Positions 38,623 to 48,229 are shown, counted from the first letter of the stretch. The stretch is DNA of 64,000 nucleotides from an uncultured Lactobacillus sp. (GCA_905204935.1 CAJLBJ010000004.1:29428-93427); one strand, 5' to 3'. Translations and numbers: made by a program. Notes: generated from the letters alone by a model not told the origin.

Positions 38623-39633
38623 ATGGAACAATGGTTCAAAGAAGCACAATATGGCATGATGATTCACTGGGGATTATATTCGTTATTAGCCGGTGAATAT
38701 CGTGGTCAATCATCAAGTTCATATGCAGAATGGGTTCAATCTAAATTACAAATTCCTAATGCTGAATACGAAAAATTAGCAACAATTTTTAAGCCAATTT
38801 ACTTTGATGCTGATGAAATTGTAGCTTTAGCTAAAGAGGCTGGAATGAAATATTTGGTAATAACAACCAAGCATCATGATGGCTTTGCAATGTATCATTC
38901 TAAAGTTGATACTTATAACATTTATGATGCAACACCTTTTAAACGTGATATTATTGGCGAATTAGCACAAGCTTGTCGAAAAGCTGGACTTAAATTTGGC
39001 ATTTATTATTCACAAGATTTAGATTGGCATGATCCAAATGGTGGTGGTTATTTATCCAATGACATTGAGACTGCCGGTACGACTTGGGATAATAGCTGGG
39101 ACTTTACTGGTGATAAAAACTTCGATATTTGCTTTGAAAACAAGATTATGCCACAAATTGAAGAAATCATGACTAACTATGGTGAGATTGCCACGGCTTG
39201 GTTTGACGTGCCAATGACTTTAAGTGATGAACAAAGTCAGCGAATCTATGATACGGTCAAAAAACTACAACCAAATTGTTTAATCAATTCACGCTTAGGT
39301 AATGGTAAATATGATTATGTTTCTTTAGGTGATAATGAAATTCCGCAAGATTTAACCCAAACAGAAGGTGAAGTTGATTATAATGCAGTTGATGGCTTGA
39401 AACCATCGCCAACTGGCTTATATGAAACAGCTGCAACAATGAATGATTCATGGGGCTTTTCATACCATGACCAAAACTGGAAGAGCCCACAAACAATCTG
39501 TGATTATCGCAAGCATCTTGCTGATTTAGGCATCAACTATTTATTAAATGTTGGCCTAGATGGTCTAGGACGTGTACCACTGATTGCACGAGATAACTTA
39601 TTAGCTGCTAAAAAGTTGATGGATGAAAAATAA
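38623..39633 (+). CDS. GH29 alpha-L-fucosidase, intracellular (AlfB/AlfC type)
   Basis: A retaining fucosidase of 336 residues without signal peptide. GMMIHWGLYSLLAGEY, VITTKHHDGFAMYHS and LKFGIYYSQDLDWHDPN are GH29 motifs. The nucleophile Asp195 lies in TAWFDVPMTL. Length and sequence style match the Lacticaseibacillus AlfB/AlfC enzymes that release fucose from fucosyl-GlcNAc, including the alpha-1,6 core fucose of N-glycans. No fucose isomerase, kinase or permease is adjacent, so freed fucose may be exported or used elsewhere. Its neighbourhood of GH38 and GH125 mannosidases supports a role in N-glycan use. Confidence 0.93.
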   Translation: MEQWFKEAQYGMMIHWGLYSLLAGEYRGQSSSSYAEWVQSKLQIPNAEYEKLATIFKPIYFDADEIVALAKEAGMKYLVITTKHHDGFAMYHSKVDTYNIYDATPFKRDIIGELAQACRKAGLKFGIYYSQDLDWHDPNGGGYLSNDIETAGTTWDNSWDFTGDKNFDICFENKIMPQIEEIMTNYGEIATAWFDVPMTLSDEQSQRIYDTVKKLQPNCLINSRLGNGKYDYVSLGDNEIPQDLTQTEGEVDYNAVDGLKPSPTGLYETAATMNDSWGFSYHDQNWKSPQTICDYRKHLADLGINYLLNVGLDGLGRVPLIARDNLLAAKKLMDEK

Positions 39634-39674
39634 AGATATTAAAAAGAGATGTGAAGTAACTCTTTAAAAAAATT

Positions 39675-39720
39675 AAGTGAACCTCTAATTTGTATAAGCA
39701 AGTTAGAAGTTCACTTTTTT
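39675..39720 (+). terminator. Terminator of the fucosidase gene
   Basis: AAGTGAACCTCTAA (39675-39688) pairs, with one mismatch, with TTAGAAGTTCACTT (39703-39716); T run follows. Confidence 0.85.
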
Positions 39721-39752
39721 ATATAGATAGGACTTTTAAGGAATATTATAAA

Positions 39753-39791
39753 AATCCTCCTTACTAGAGTTTTTTGATAGTAAGGAGGATT
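39753..39791 (-). terminator. Terminator of the nanE-PTS operon
   Basis: Perfect 14-bp stem AATCCTCCTTACTA (39753-39766) with TAGTAAGGAGGATT (39778-39791), T-rich after it on the minus strand. Confidence 0.85.
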
Positions 39792-39807
39792 AAGTTGGAA
39801 GACGTTT

Positions 39808-40287
39808 TTATTTTAGAACAACATCCCCACATATATTTGAATGAGTTATATTTTGGGTAACAATATTTAAATCGTTAATCTTGTCTTGTGATGTAAATAT
39901 TGTTAAAACAGTATCTTGTTTACCAGAATTTTTAATTTCTTCTCGATTCATCTTAACTAATAGTGTTTCAGAAGTAACTTTTTGTCCAACAGTAACTTTC
40001 ACTTCAAATGGCGCACCTTTTAACTCTACCGTATCAAGGCCGAGGTGTAATAAAACTTCTATTCCTTCTGCGTTTTTTAGTGTAATAGCATGTTTTGTTG
40101 GGAAGATTGAAATAACTTCACCATCGATAGGAGCGTAAATATCATCACTTGTCGGAATAACTCCAAAACCATCACCCATTAATTTTTGTGAAAAGACTTC
40201 ATCTTCAACTTTGGAAAGCTCAATGATTTGACCATCAACGGGTGAAAAAATATCAATTTTCTTTTTTTTCTTTAATAAACCAAACAT
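39808..40287 (-). CDS. PTS glucose-family EIIA
   Basis: A cytoplasmic phosphocarrier of 159 residues, the normal size of EIIA-Glc (Crr). FSPVDGQIIELSKVEDEVF, GFGVIPTSDDIYAPIDGEV and the phosphorylated His in VLLHLGLDTVELKG are diagnostic. It lies just after the EIIC-EIIB gene on the minus strand, separated by 29 bases, so it completes that transporter. A separate EIIA supports use with a dedicated EIICB for an N-acetylated sugar, though such EIIA proteins can serve several EIICB permeases. Confidence 0.95.
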   Translation of the reverse strand: MFGLLKKKKKIDIFSPVDGQIIELSKVEDEVFSQKLMGDGFGVIPTSDDIYAPIDGEVISIFPTKHAITLKNAEGIEVLLHLGLDTVELKGAPFEVKVTVGQKVTSETLLVKMNREEIKNSGKQDTVLTIFTSQDKINDLNIVTQNITHSNICGDVVLK

Positions 40288-40316
40288 TATTTTTTCTCCT
40301 TAATAAAAATGTTTTT

Positions 40317-41813
40317 TTACTCTTGACCTAAAATTTGATTAATTTCTTGACTTAATAAATCAGCTTTACCACCAAATACAGCTTGAATTCCACCGTTTAC
40401 TTCAAATACAGCGGTGGCGCCTAATTTTTTAATGGTATTTTTATTTACAATTTTGCTATCTGATATAGCAACACGTAAACGAGTTGCACAAGCTTCAACT
40501 GATTCGATGTTTTCTTTACCACCAAGAGCAGAAATAATGATTTTAGCTTCTTCATTTAATGAAGAAGGTTCTTCGGTAAGTTCAATTTCTTCTGAATCCT
40601 CACTTTCCATTCCTGGAATGGCCACTTTAAATTTGCGAATACAAAATGAAAAGACTACATAGTATACGATTGCCCAAGCAATACCAAACGGAATAAGTTT
40701 CATCCAATTTGTTTTGTCTTCACCTTGTAAGATACCAAATAATAAGAAATCAATGAAACCACCAGAAAATGAATTACCGATACGAATATTTAAAATATCA
40801 GCAAAGAAGAAAGAAAGCCCATCCAAAAATGCGTGAATTACGTATAACCAAGGAGCTACGAATAAGAAAGTGTATTCCAATGGTTCGGTAATTCCTGTCA
40901 AGAATGAAGTCAAGCCACCACTAAAGTAGAGTCCACCGTTTGCTTTACGATTTTCTTTAGGAATTGCATGATACATTGCAAGAGCTGCAGCAGGTAAACC
41001 AAACATCATAGTAGCAAAGCGACCAGCAAAGAATCGAGTACCATAGGTGAATAAACCAGTGTGATTTGGATCTGCTAGTTGTGCAAAGAATATATTTTGT
41101 GCACCAGAAATGGTATGCCCTGCAACAACTTCAGTGCCACCTAAAGATGTATACCAAAAGAGTGGATAGATAGTATGATGTAAACCAACAGCACCAGTTA
41201 AACGAAGTAAGAATCCATAAAGGAATGTTCCAAAAGATCCCATATGAGCAATTTCTTCACCCGTAACTTTTAAGACTCCTTGAATAGGTGGCCAAATGAT
41301 ATAAAAAATACCTGCAATAATAATTGCTGCTAAAGAAGAAACGATTGGAATAAAACGAGAGCCACCAAAAAAGCCTAAAAATTGAGGCAATTCAATTTTT
41401 CGATAACGATTATGCAAATAAGCAACGGTTCCACCAATTACGATTGAGCCAACAACACCAGTATCAATCGTTGCATTTTTAGCAGAAAACATTTGTAACA
41501 ATCCACTAATTGTAGCTGTATAAACTAAATAAGCAACACCACCAGCTAAACCAGCAGTCCCTTTGTCGCCTTTTGCTAGGCCAACAGCTATCCCAATTGC
41601 AAAAATAAGTGCAAGATTAGTAAAAACAGCGTTACCTGCAAAGTTCATCATTTTCAAGATGGTTTGTAGCCATGCTTGATCTAAAAAAGGGTATGCTTTT
41701 ACAGCACTATCATTACTTAAAGCACCACCAAGTCCTAGTAATAACCCTGCGACTGGTAAAATGGCGATTGGCAACATAAAGGCTCGTCCAAGACGAGAGA
41801 AATTTTTAAACAT
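40317..41813 (-). CDS. PTS glucose/N-acetylglucosamine-family EIICB
   Basis: A membrane permease of 498 residues with the EIIC domain first (MLPIAILPVAGLLLGLGG, GLHHTIYPLFWYTSLGG, FLTGITEPLEYTFLFVAPWL) and a C-terminal EIIB domain with the phosphorylated Cys in VEACATRLRVAISD. The operon order is nanE, EIICB, EIIA. NanE acts on N-acetylmannosamine-6-phosphate, so the permease probably imports ManNAc, or another sugar whose phosphate leads to ManNAc-6-P. GlcNAc is the alternative, since NagE-type and this type look alike. Confidence 0.93.
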   Translation of the reverse strand: MFKNFSRLGRAFMLPIAILPVAGLLLGLGGALSNDSAVKAYPFLDQAWLQTILKMMNFAGNAVFTNLALIFAIGIAVGLAKGDKGTAGLAGGVAYLVYTATISGLLQMFSAKNATIDTGVVGSIVIGGTVAYLHNRYRKIELPQFLGFFGGSRFIPIVSSLAAIIIAGIFYIIWPPIQGVLKVTGEEIAHMGSFGTFLYGFLLRLTGAVGLHHTIYPLFWYTSLGGTEVVAGHTISGAQNIFFAQLADPNHTGLFTYGTRFFAGRFATMMFGLPAAALAMYHAIPKENRKANGGLYFSGGLTSFLTGITEPLEYTFLFVAPWLYVIHAFLDGLSFFFADILNIRIGNSFSGGFIDFLLFGILQGEDKTNWMKLIPFGIAWAIVYYVVFSFCIRKFKVAIPGMESEDSEEIELTEEPSSLNEEAKIIISALGGKENIESVEACATRLRVAISDSKIVNKNTIKKLGATAVFEVNGGIQAVFGGKADLLSQEINQILGQE

Positions 41814-41832
41814 AATAACAACCTCCTAAAAA

Positions 41833-42525
41833 TTATTTTTTTAATTCATTAACAAAACGTTGAGTAATTTCCATTGGACGTGTAATCGCCCCACCGACAA
41901 CAACTCCAGAAACTCCTAAATCATGCATCTTCTTAGCTTCTTGTGGAGTATGAATTTTACCTTCAGCAATAACTGGGATATTTTTATTTACAAGTTTTTC
42001 TACTAGTGCAAAGTCAGGGCCATCAAGTTTAGGGCTTTCATCAGTATATCCACTTAACGTTGTACCAACAAAGTCAATTCCTGCTTGAAATGCATTGAGC
42101 CCCTCTTCGTAATTAGAAATATCTGCCATAAACAATTGATTAGGATATTTTTCTTTGATTTGTCGAATAAAATCATTGATGTGTAAGCCATCAAATCGTT
42201 CTCTTAAAGTACAATCAAGCGCAATAACCTCTACACCAGTTTCAACAAGTTCATCAACTTCACGTATAGTGGCAGTGATAAAAGGCTTTTGAGGGGGATA
42301 ATCACGCTTGATAATCCCAATCACAGGTAAATCAACTACTGCTTTGATTTCTTTGATATCTCGTACAGAATTTGCACGAATTCCAACTGCTCCACCACGC
42401 TTAGCCGCTATTGCCATTAGTGGCATAATCCCACCTTTATCAGTGTAAAGTGGTTCTCCGGGTAAGGCTTGACACGAAACAATCAAACCATCTTTGATAG
42501 TGTTAATAAATTCTTCTTTCTTCAT
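41833..42525 (-). CDS. nanE: N-acetylmannosamine-6-phosphate 2-epimerase
   Basis: Converts ManNAc-6-P to GlcNAc-6-P, a step in sialic acid and ManNAc breakdown. The 230 residues have [20 protein letters not shown] at the start, [27 protein letters not shown], the catalytic-site LDCT and [10 protein letters not shown], and end with [20 protein letters not shown] and [10 protein letters not shown], all standard for NanE. It is the first gene of the operon with the EIICB and EIIA genes. Neither sialate lyase (nanA) nor ManNAc kinase (nanK) is present here, so the substrate is likely phosphorylated on entry by the PTS. Confidence 0.96.
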   Translation of the reverse strand: MKKEEFINTIKDGLIVSCQALPGEPLYTDKGGIMPLMAIAAKRGGAVGIRANSVRDIKEIKAVVDLPVIGIIKRDYPPQKPFITATIREVDELVETGVEVIALDCTLRERFDGLHINDFIRQIKEKYPNQLFMADISNYEEGLNAFQAGIDFVGTTLSGYTDESPKLDGPDFALVEKLVNKNIPVIAEGKIHTPQEAKKMHDLGVSGVVVGGAITRPMEITQRFVNELKK

Positions 42526-42555
42526 TATCCAACAACCTCCAAAAAGAATTAACTA

Positions 42556-42570
42556 TGGATAATTTATCCA
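42556..42570. promoter_or_regulatory. Palindromic operator between nanE and the RpiR gene
   Basis: TGGATAATTTATCCA is a perfect 15-bp palindrome in the divergent promoter region. Further TTTGGA half sites lie at about 42611-42626. It is a likely RpiR-family site controlling nanE and perhaps autoregulation. Confidence 0.55.
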
Positions 42571-42685
42571 AAATTATTATATCTTTATTTTAACTCCATG
42601 TAAACCCTTTTTTGGATTTTTTTGGAGGGTGATATGATGTATAATATAAAATAACTAGAAGCAAACAAGGGAAAGGGTGCTAAAA

Positions 42686-43501
42686 ATGAGTTTTGCGACG
42701 TTAGTTCAACAAAATTATTACACCTTGACACAATCCGAAAAAAAGGTAGCCGATTATATTTTGGTGACGGGCCCAGAGATTGTTTTTCAAACGATGGGCG
42801 AAATCAAAAAGCATATCCGGGTTGGCGATGCTACCATCATTCGCTTTTGTCAAAAACTGGGTTTTTCAGGTTTTTCCGATTTGAAAATCGAAATTGCCAA
42901 AGAAGATTTGAATAAAGGAGAACGGCTTCTTAATGAAGATGATTATTTAAAACATGTCAGTCCGTTGATGGAGATGATTAAACTAACGGCGGCAAATTTG
43001 GATAAGGTTCAAGTTAAGGATGCGGTAAAGTTAATTGCGCAGGCCAAACACATCTATATTTTTGGCGTAGGTGGCAGTGGTCACTCTAGTTGCGAATTGG
43101 AGAGCATGTTTTTGCGGGTAGGAGTCAAGGCCCAAGCCGTAACCGATCCGCATTATCAAGCGCAATTAGCCTCGATTCTAACGCAAGACGATGTAGTAAT
43201 TGCATTTTCACTTTCGGGCAAAACGATTGATGTCTTAGATGCGGTCGTGACCGCTAAAAATAATCAAGCTAAAGTGATTGTAGTCACAACGTATTTGCAT
43301 TCACCTTTGGCCCAACAAGGTGATATTGTTTTAAAGACCTCGGTTGACGAGTTTTTAAACGGCGGTTCGTTGGTCGGTAAATTATCCCAACAAGTAGTTT
43401 GTGATTTGTTAGTCTGGGAATACGAGCAAACGCAAAACATCGATACGATTTCTTTGCGTGAGAAAGTTTTACGGTCGATTTTGAATAAACGAACAGATTA
43501 G
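42686..43501 (+). CDS. RpiR-family transcriptional regulator
   Basis: A regulator of 271 residues. The N-terminal helix-turn-helix includes LTQSEKKVADYIL and RVGDATIIRFCQKLGFSGFS. The C-terminal SIS sugar-phosphate domain has KHIYIFGVGGSGHSSCELES and VIAFSLSGKTIDVLDAV. The ATG at 42686 has AAAGGG eight bases upstream; the GTG at 42677 is inside that region. It is divergent from nanE, the usual place for the regulator of sialic acid/ManNAc genes, and probably senses ManNAc-6-P or GlcNAc-6-P. Confidence 0.92.
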   Translation: MSFATLVQQNYYTLTQSEKKVADYILVTGPEIVFQTMGEIKKHIRVGDATIIRFCQKLGFSGFSDLKIEIAKEDLNKGERLLNEDDYLKHVSPLMEMIKLTAANLDKVQVKDAVKLIAQAKHIYIFGVGGSGHSSCELESMFLRVGVKAQAVTDPHYQAQLASILTQDDVVIAFSLSGKTIDVLDAVVTAKNNQAKVIVVTTYLHSPLAQQGDIVLKTSVDEFLNGGSLVGKLSQQVVCDLLVWEYEQTQNIDTISLREKVLRSILNKRTD

Positions 43502-43575
43502 TTTAATGAAAATAAATTACTATGTGTAAAAGTTGTAATTTTAATTTATGTCCAGTGATTATGTAGTTAATGTAA

Positions 43576-43619
43576 AAAGAGAAAACCTATAAAAAATATT
43601 TTTTATAGGTTTTCTCTTT
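43576..43619. terminator. 44-bp perfect palindrome, bidirectional terminator
   Basis: Two 22-base arms (43576-43597 and 43598-43619) pair without any mismatch or true loop: the left arm starts AAAGAGAAAACCTAT and the right ends ATAGGTTTTCTCTTT. It lies between the convergent RpiR and AraC genes. Confidence 0.85.
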
Positions 43620-43630
43620 GTTTTTTAGAA

Positions 43631-44515
43631 CTATATATTATTTTTGTAAAAGTCTTGATTGTTATTGATTGAACTTTGAGATTTATAGAACTTTCGAATT
43701 TGACTAGGAGATTTCTTATAGTTTTTATAAAAGACATTATATAAATTTCTATAATTATTAAATCCAGATTCAATAGCTATATCTTCAAAATTAAGATGGG
43801 TATAAATAATTTTTTCATATGCATCATTAAGACGTACAGTCTCTAAAAAATTATGAAAATTCATTCCGATGCTATATTTTATTAATTTGGAACAGTAGTT
43901 TTCAGAATAACCTAAGTAATCAGCAATATTTTTTAGACTTAACTTTTCTTTAAAATGTTCATTAATATAGTCAATTATTTTATTTGTAAGGAAGATATCT
44001 GAGATTGTTCCAGAATCAGCTGTATTTTCGCAGTAATTATCATATAACATTGTTAGAAGTAAAAAAATATAAGCTTGTGTGATAAGTTTATCGCCGATAT
44101 TTCTCGAATTTGTATCACCAAGTCGGGTTAAATTATTTAATAGTAACAAGTCTGATTTGGTAAGAGTATTTTTTATAACGGTGTTTAAGTTAAAAATGAA
44201 TTCTTGTCCATATTTTTGCTCAGTTAGATCTTTGAGTAAATTTAATGGAATCTGAATACATAAGATAGAATTATTACATGGACTTTTTGTAGTATGTGTG
44301 ACATAAGGGTTTATAAAAATAGCATCATTCTTTTTGAGAACATAATGATTACCTTGTAACCAGACTTCTAATGAACCGTGAGAGCAAAATAAAAATTCTC
44401 CATTTTGATGCCAGTGTTGTGGAATTATTCTATTAGTATCTGAAGCATGAAATGTAAAAATTGTAAAATTTAAGTCATCACTCTTTGGAATAATTTCATG
44501 TGTTATTGATGTCAA
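43631..44515 (-). CDS. AraC-family transcriptional regulator
   Basis: The 294 residues have an N-terminal cupin-like sensing domain (RIIPQHWHQNGEFLFCSHG, NHYVLKKNDAIFINPYVTH) and a C-terminal two-part helix-turn-helix (LSLKNIADYLGYSENYCSKL and FEDIAIESGFNNYRNLYNVFY, ending KKSPSQIRKF). It is divergent from an EIIC-GH3 pair and most likely activates it. The gene is very AT-rich with many ATA and AGA codons, like its divergent partners, which suggests the three arrived together. Confidence 0.9.
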   Translation of the reverse strand: MTSITHEIIPKSDDLNFTIFTFHASDTNRIIPQHWHQNGEFLFCSHGSLEVWLQGNHYVLKKNDAIFINPYVTHTTKSPCNNSILCIQIPLNLLKDLTEQKYGQEFIFNLNTVIKNTLTKSDLLLLNNLTRLGDTNSRNIGDKLITQAYIFLLLTMLYDNYCENTADSGTISDIFLTNKIIDYINEHFKEKLSLKNIADYLGYSENYCSKLIKYSIGMNFHNFLETVRLNDAYEKIIYTHLNFEDIAIESGFNNYRNLYNVFYKNYKKSPSQIRKFYKSQSSINNNQDFYKNNI

Positions 44516-44641
44516 GATAAATCACCTCTTTTAAGTAGGTGTTTTTATAATACACTAATACTGTAAAGAAGACAAAATATTACATAAATCATTATATAAA
44601 AATACATATACCTAAAAAAGGAAAGGGTTTACAATCTTTGT

Positions 44642-44655
44642 TGAAAACGATTTAT
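44642..44655 (+). promoter_or_regulatory. cre-like site before the EIIC-GH3 operon
   Basis: TGAAAACGATTTAT lies directly before the GGAGG ribosome binding site of the EIIC gene and fits the CcpA consensus apart from the last C. Confidence 0.5.
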
Positions 44656-44668
44656 GGAGGTTTTTATT

Positions 44669-45949
44669 ATGAGTAATATTATGAACAAATTACAAAATGG
44701 ATTAGACAAGCTTTTAGGTCCATTCGCAACATTTATGGGCTCAAATAAATACATAAAAGCTTTAACATCAGGTTTTTTAACAACAATGCCTGTTACTTTA
44801 GGAACAGCTGCTATAGCTATTTTAATTAATTTGCCAATTGGACCTTGGACAAAATTAATTCAAAATATAGGATTATATCAAACTGGGAATGATTTTATTT
44901 CATTGACTTTGTCATTAATTGGTATTTATCTTGTAGGAGCTATAGCTTATCATTATACTAAAGCGGAAAATAAGAATCCTATTGTAGGATCAGTAATAAC
45001 GTTGGCAGTTTATATTGCTTTAATGCCTTTACAATACGATAAAGCTGGGACAGCTTCATTGTTGACAAGTAATATGGGAAGTAATGGTATTTTTGTGGGA
45101 ATAATTTGCGGTTTATTGGTGCCGACTGTGTATTGTTCGCTAATGAAAAAGAATTTGAAATTAAAACTACCTTCATCTGTCCCACCAATGGTCACAGAAT
45201 CTTTAGAGCCAACTTTTGTTGCTATGATTATTTTTACTGTTGTATTCTTCATTAAATGGATTTTGTCTTTAACTTCCTTTAATGATGCATATCAATTGAT
45301 TACAACAATTATTTCCAAACCTATTATGAATATTGGTGCGACACCGCTAGCTTTAATTCTTGTTTACAGTTTTGAAAATTTATGTTGGTTTTTTGGAATT
45401 CATCCAGCAACTTTGCAAAATTGCTATACGCCGGTTCTAGCAGCAGTTGGAGTTGCCAACACACAAGCTTATTTGGCAGGTAAGCCATTACCATATCTAA
45501 CATTTTCAGTACTAATGACAGCTGTATATATTGGTGGGAATGGAAATACTTTAGGAATATGTGCGGCAAGCTTTTTTGCTAAATCTGAAAAATATAAGGC
45601 AATGAGAAAACTTATTATTCCAGCAAATATTTTCAATATTAATGAGCCGATAATCTTTGGCTTTCCATTGATGCTAAATCCTATTTACTTTATTCCGATG
45701 GTAGTAACAACAGCTATTTCTGGTGGAGTTGCTTGGATATTAGCAAGCTTTTTGCCTATTAATTTTAATCCAACTATTTCATTACCATGGGTAACACCTG
45801 GATTTATTAGTAGCTTTATGTGTGGGGGATTCTGGTTATTCTTAATATGGTTAATTTCATTTTTACTTTGCTTTATTATATATTTACCATTTTTTATGTT
45901 GGATGATGCTAGAACTTATGCTGAGGAACAAAAAAATGCGTTAGAATAA
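44669..45949 (+). CDS. PTS lactose/cellobiose-family EIIC (orphan)
   Basis: A permease of 426 residues starting at the ATG behind GGAGG; the ATG at 44654 overlaps that site. Family features are KLPSSVPPMVTESLEPTF, NLCWFFGIHPATLQN and FNINEPIIFGFPLMLNPIYF. There is no EIIA or EIIB in the operon. It is followed after 45 bases by a GH3 glycosidase. It may import a beta-glucoside or beta-N-acetyl/xyloside disaccharide, but the paired GH3 lacks an obvious phosphosugar signature, so the substrate form inside the cell is unclear. Codon usage is AT-rich. Confidence 0.9.
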   Translation: MSNIMNKLQNGLDKLLGPFATFMGSNKYIKALTSGFLTTMPVTLGTAAIAILINLPIGPWTKLIQNIGLYQTGNDFISLTLSLIGIYLVGAIAYHYTKAENKNPIVGSVITLAVYIALMPLQYDKAGTASLLTSNMGSNGIFVGIICGLLVPTVYCSLMKKNLKLKLPSSVPPMVTESLEPTFVAMIIFTVVFFIKWILSLTSFNDAYQLITTIISKPIMNIGATPLALILVYSFENLCWFFGIHPATLQNCYTPVLAAVGVANTQAYLAGKPLPYLTFSVLMTAVYIGGNGNTLGICAASFFAKSEKYKAMRKLIIPANIFNINEPIIFGFPLMLNPIYFIPMVVTTAISGGVAWILASFLPINFNPTISLPWVTPGFISSFMCGGFWLFLIWLISFLLCFIIYLPFFMLDDARTYAEEQKNALE

Positions 45950-45994
45950 GATAGGAAGACTATTTTAGGATAATTAATGAGAGGAATACATTAA

Positions 45995-48208
45995 TTGAAA
46001 ACTATCGAATTAAAAGAATTATTAATGGATATGTCTGTGTTAGAGAAGATAGGACAGTTAGTTCAATTTTCTGGAGAATTTTTTGAAAGCCAAGATGTTA
46101 CGTATGGACCTCAACAAAAATTGGGAATTTCACAAGAAATAGTTGATTTAGCAGGTTCAGTCTTAAATGTAACTGGAGCAGAAACTACGCGTAAGATTCA
46201 AATGAATCAAATGGCTAAGCAACCACATCATATTCCAATGTTGTTTATGTCGGATATTATTTATGGATATAAAACTATATATCCAAATCCATTGGGGTTA
46301 GGAGCAACTTGGAATCCTGAATTGGTCGCACAAGCATGTGAGATGGCAGCTAAAGAAGCTGCTGCATCAGGAAATCATGTGACATTTGCGCCAATGGTAG
46401 ATGTAATTCATGACGCTCGCTGGGGGAGATGTTTAGAATCACCCGGAGAAGATCCGATTTTAAATTCTAGTATAGCTCAGGCGATGGTTTATGGTTTTCA
46501 AAAGAATTTATCTACAGGCAGTGGACAGATTGCTTGTTTGAAGCATTTTGCTGCATATGGTGGAGTGGAAGCTGGTCGTGAATACAATACTGTAGATATG
46601 TCTATGAGTAATTTGTTTCAGAACTACTTACCACCATATAAAGCAGCAATTGATGCAGGATGTAAAATGATTATGACTTCACTAAGTTCATTGAATGGAA
46701 TCCCATGCACAGCAGATAGTTGGTTGTTAAAGGATATTTTACGTGAAAAATGGGGATTTGATGGAGTTATTATTAGTGATTATGCTGCAATCCGTGAGTT
46801 AGTCAGTCATGGTGTAGCAATTGATAACAAAGAAGCTAGTTTAAAAGCTTTAATGGCTGGTGTAGATATTGATATGCAATCCTCATGTTATTCTAATGAA
46901 TTAGAGTCTTTAGTTACAGATGGAATTTTGGATGAAGACAAAATAACAGAAGCAGCTTGGAAAGTGTTGAAATTAAAAAATGAATTAGGGTTATTTGAAA
47001 ACCCATTCTATGGAGCTTCAAAAAAACTTGAAGATAAAAATATATTATCACAAGAAAATCGAAAATTAGCACGTAATTTGTGTGAAGAGTCACTGGTATT
47101 GTTAAAAAATGATAATAATGTTTTACCATTAGATATAACCAAAAAGATAGCATTATTAGGCCCTTATGCTGATTGTCAAGATATGTTAGGAATGTGGGCA
47201 GTTCATGCGGATAATAGTAAAACAGTGACTTTAAAGGATGGAATAAAAAAATATTTGGGTAGTAATCTTAATTGTACTAAGGGTGTTGATTTAGTAGATG
47301 ATATAAAGTATCTACAAGGAATATGGGATTTCACATCTGAGGAAGTTCAAGATATTTTATCAGCTTCAAAAAATAATGCTAGTGAGATGAATGCAGCTTT
47401 GACATTAGTAAAGGAATCAGACTATGTTGTTATTGCTGTTGGTGAACAAAGTAAAGAGTCTGGAGAAGCTGCTTCTAAAACAAATTTACATTTATCAGAT
47501 TCACAAATTGAATTAATAGATAAAGTTCATAAATTAAACAAGAAGATTGTATTAATTGTTATTAGTGGTAGACCTCTGGTGTTGGAGGATATTTTAGAAA
47601 AGGTAGATGCATTATTATATGCGTGGTTTCCAGGGACGGAGGCAGGAGATGCAATAGCTAATATTTTATTTGGTAAAGTTAGTCCTTCAGGAAGGTTATC
47701 AATTAGCTTTCCTCGTAATGAGGGGCAATTACCAATATATTATTCACAATTGCCAACAGGCCGTCCAGCAAATTCGAATTCTGCTAGATTTACTTCGCGG
47801 TATATAGATAGCCAATTAGACCCGCTATTTCCTTTCGGTTATGGCTTATCATATAGTGAAGTTCGGTATAAGGATGTACAATTAAGTAAAGCTACTTATT
47901 CTGTTGATGAGAAATTAGAAATTCAAATCACGTTAGTTAACGAGGGTGTAAAGAGTGTTAAAGAAGTAATTCAGGTTTATTTTAATGATCCAGTGGCTAG
48001 TCTTTCACAGCCAGTAAAAAGATTAGTGGCATTTAAAAAAGTTAAAGTTGATGCACAAAAACAATATAAATTAATAATTAATATTCCAAGTTATAAATTA
48101 AAATTTTTTAACAATAAAGGAGATGCAGTTTTTGAGAAAGGTACATTTAATATTTATGTTGGTAGAAATGTACATGACTGTATAAAGTTATCTTGTGAAT
48201 ATATTTGA
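45995..48208 (+). CDS. GH3 beta-glycosidase (beta-glucosidase type)
   Basis: A cytoplasmic enzyme of 737 residues. The GH3 N-terminal barrel has PMLFMSDIIYGYKTIYPNPL, GRCLESPGEDP and CLKHFAAYGGVEAGREYN. The nucleophile Asp is in GVIISDYAAIREL. The second domain has LLKNDNNVLPLD and the acid/base region near VAVGEQSKESGEA. FPFGYGLSYSEV leads into a fibronectin-III-like C-terminal domain. There is no signal peptide. The start appears to be TTG at 45995, with GAGAGGA upstream; no ATG is near. Substrates may be beta-glucosides or beta-xylosides. It is the partner gene of the orphan EIIC upstream. Confidence 0.92.
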   Translation: MKTIELKELLMDMSVLEKIGQLVQFSGEFFESQDVTYGPQQKLGISQEIVDLAGSVLNVTGAETTRKIQMNQMAKQPHHIPMLFMSDIIYGYKTIYPNPLGLGATWNPELVAQACEMAAKEAAASGNHVTFAPMVDVIHDARWGRCLESPGEDPILNSSIAQAMVYGFQKNLSTGSGQIACLKHFAAYGGVEAGREYNTVDMSMSNLFQNYLPPYKAAIDAGCKMIMTSLSSLNGIPCTADSWLLKDILREKWGFDGVIISDYAAIRELVSHGVAIDNKEASLKALMAGVDIDMQSSCYSNELESLVTDGILDEDKITEAAWKVLKLKNELGLFENPFYGASKKLEDKNILSQENRKLARNLCEESLVLLKNDNNVLPLDITKKIALLGPYADCQDMLGMWAVHADNSKTVTLKDGIKKYLGSNLNCTKGVDLVDDIKYLQGIWDFTSEEVQDILSASKNNASEMNAALTLVKESDYVVIAVGEQSKESGEAASKTNLHLSDSQIELIDKVHKLNKKIVLIVISGRPLVLEDILEKVDALLYAWFPGTEAGDAIANILFGKVSPSGRLSISFPRNEGQLPIYYSQLPTGRPANSNSARFTSRYIDSQLDPLFPFGYGLSYSEVRYKDVQLSKATYSVDEKLEIQITLVNEGVKSVKEVIQVYFNDPVASLSQPVKRLVAFKKVKVDAQKQYKLIINIPSYKLKFFNNKGDAVFEKGTFNIYVGRNVHDCIKLSCEYI

Positions 48209-48229
48209 TAAACATGAAAACTTTTTTCA

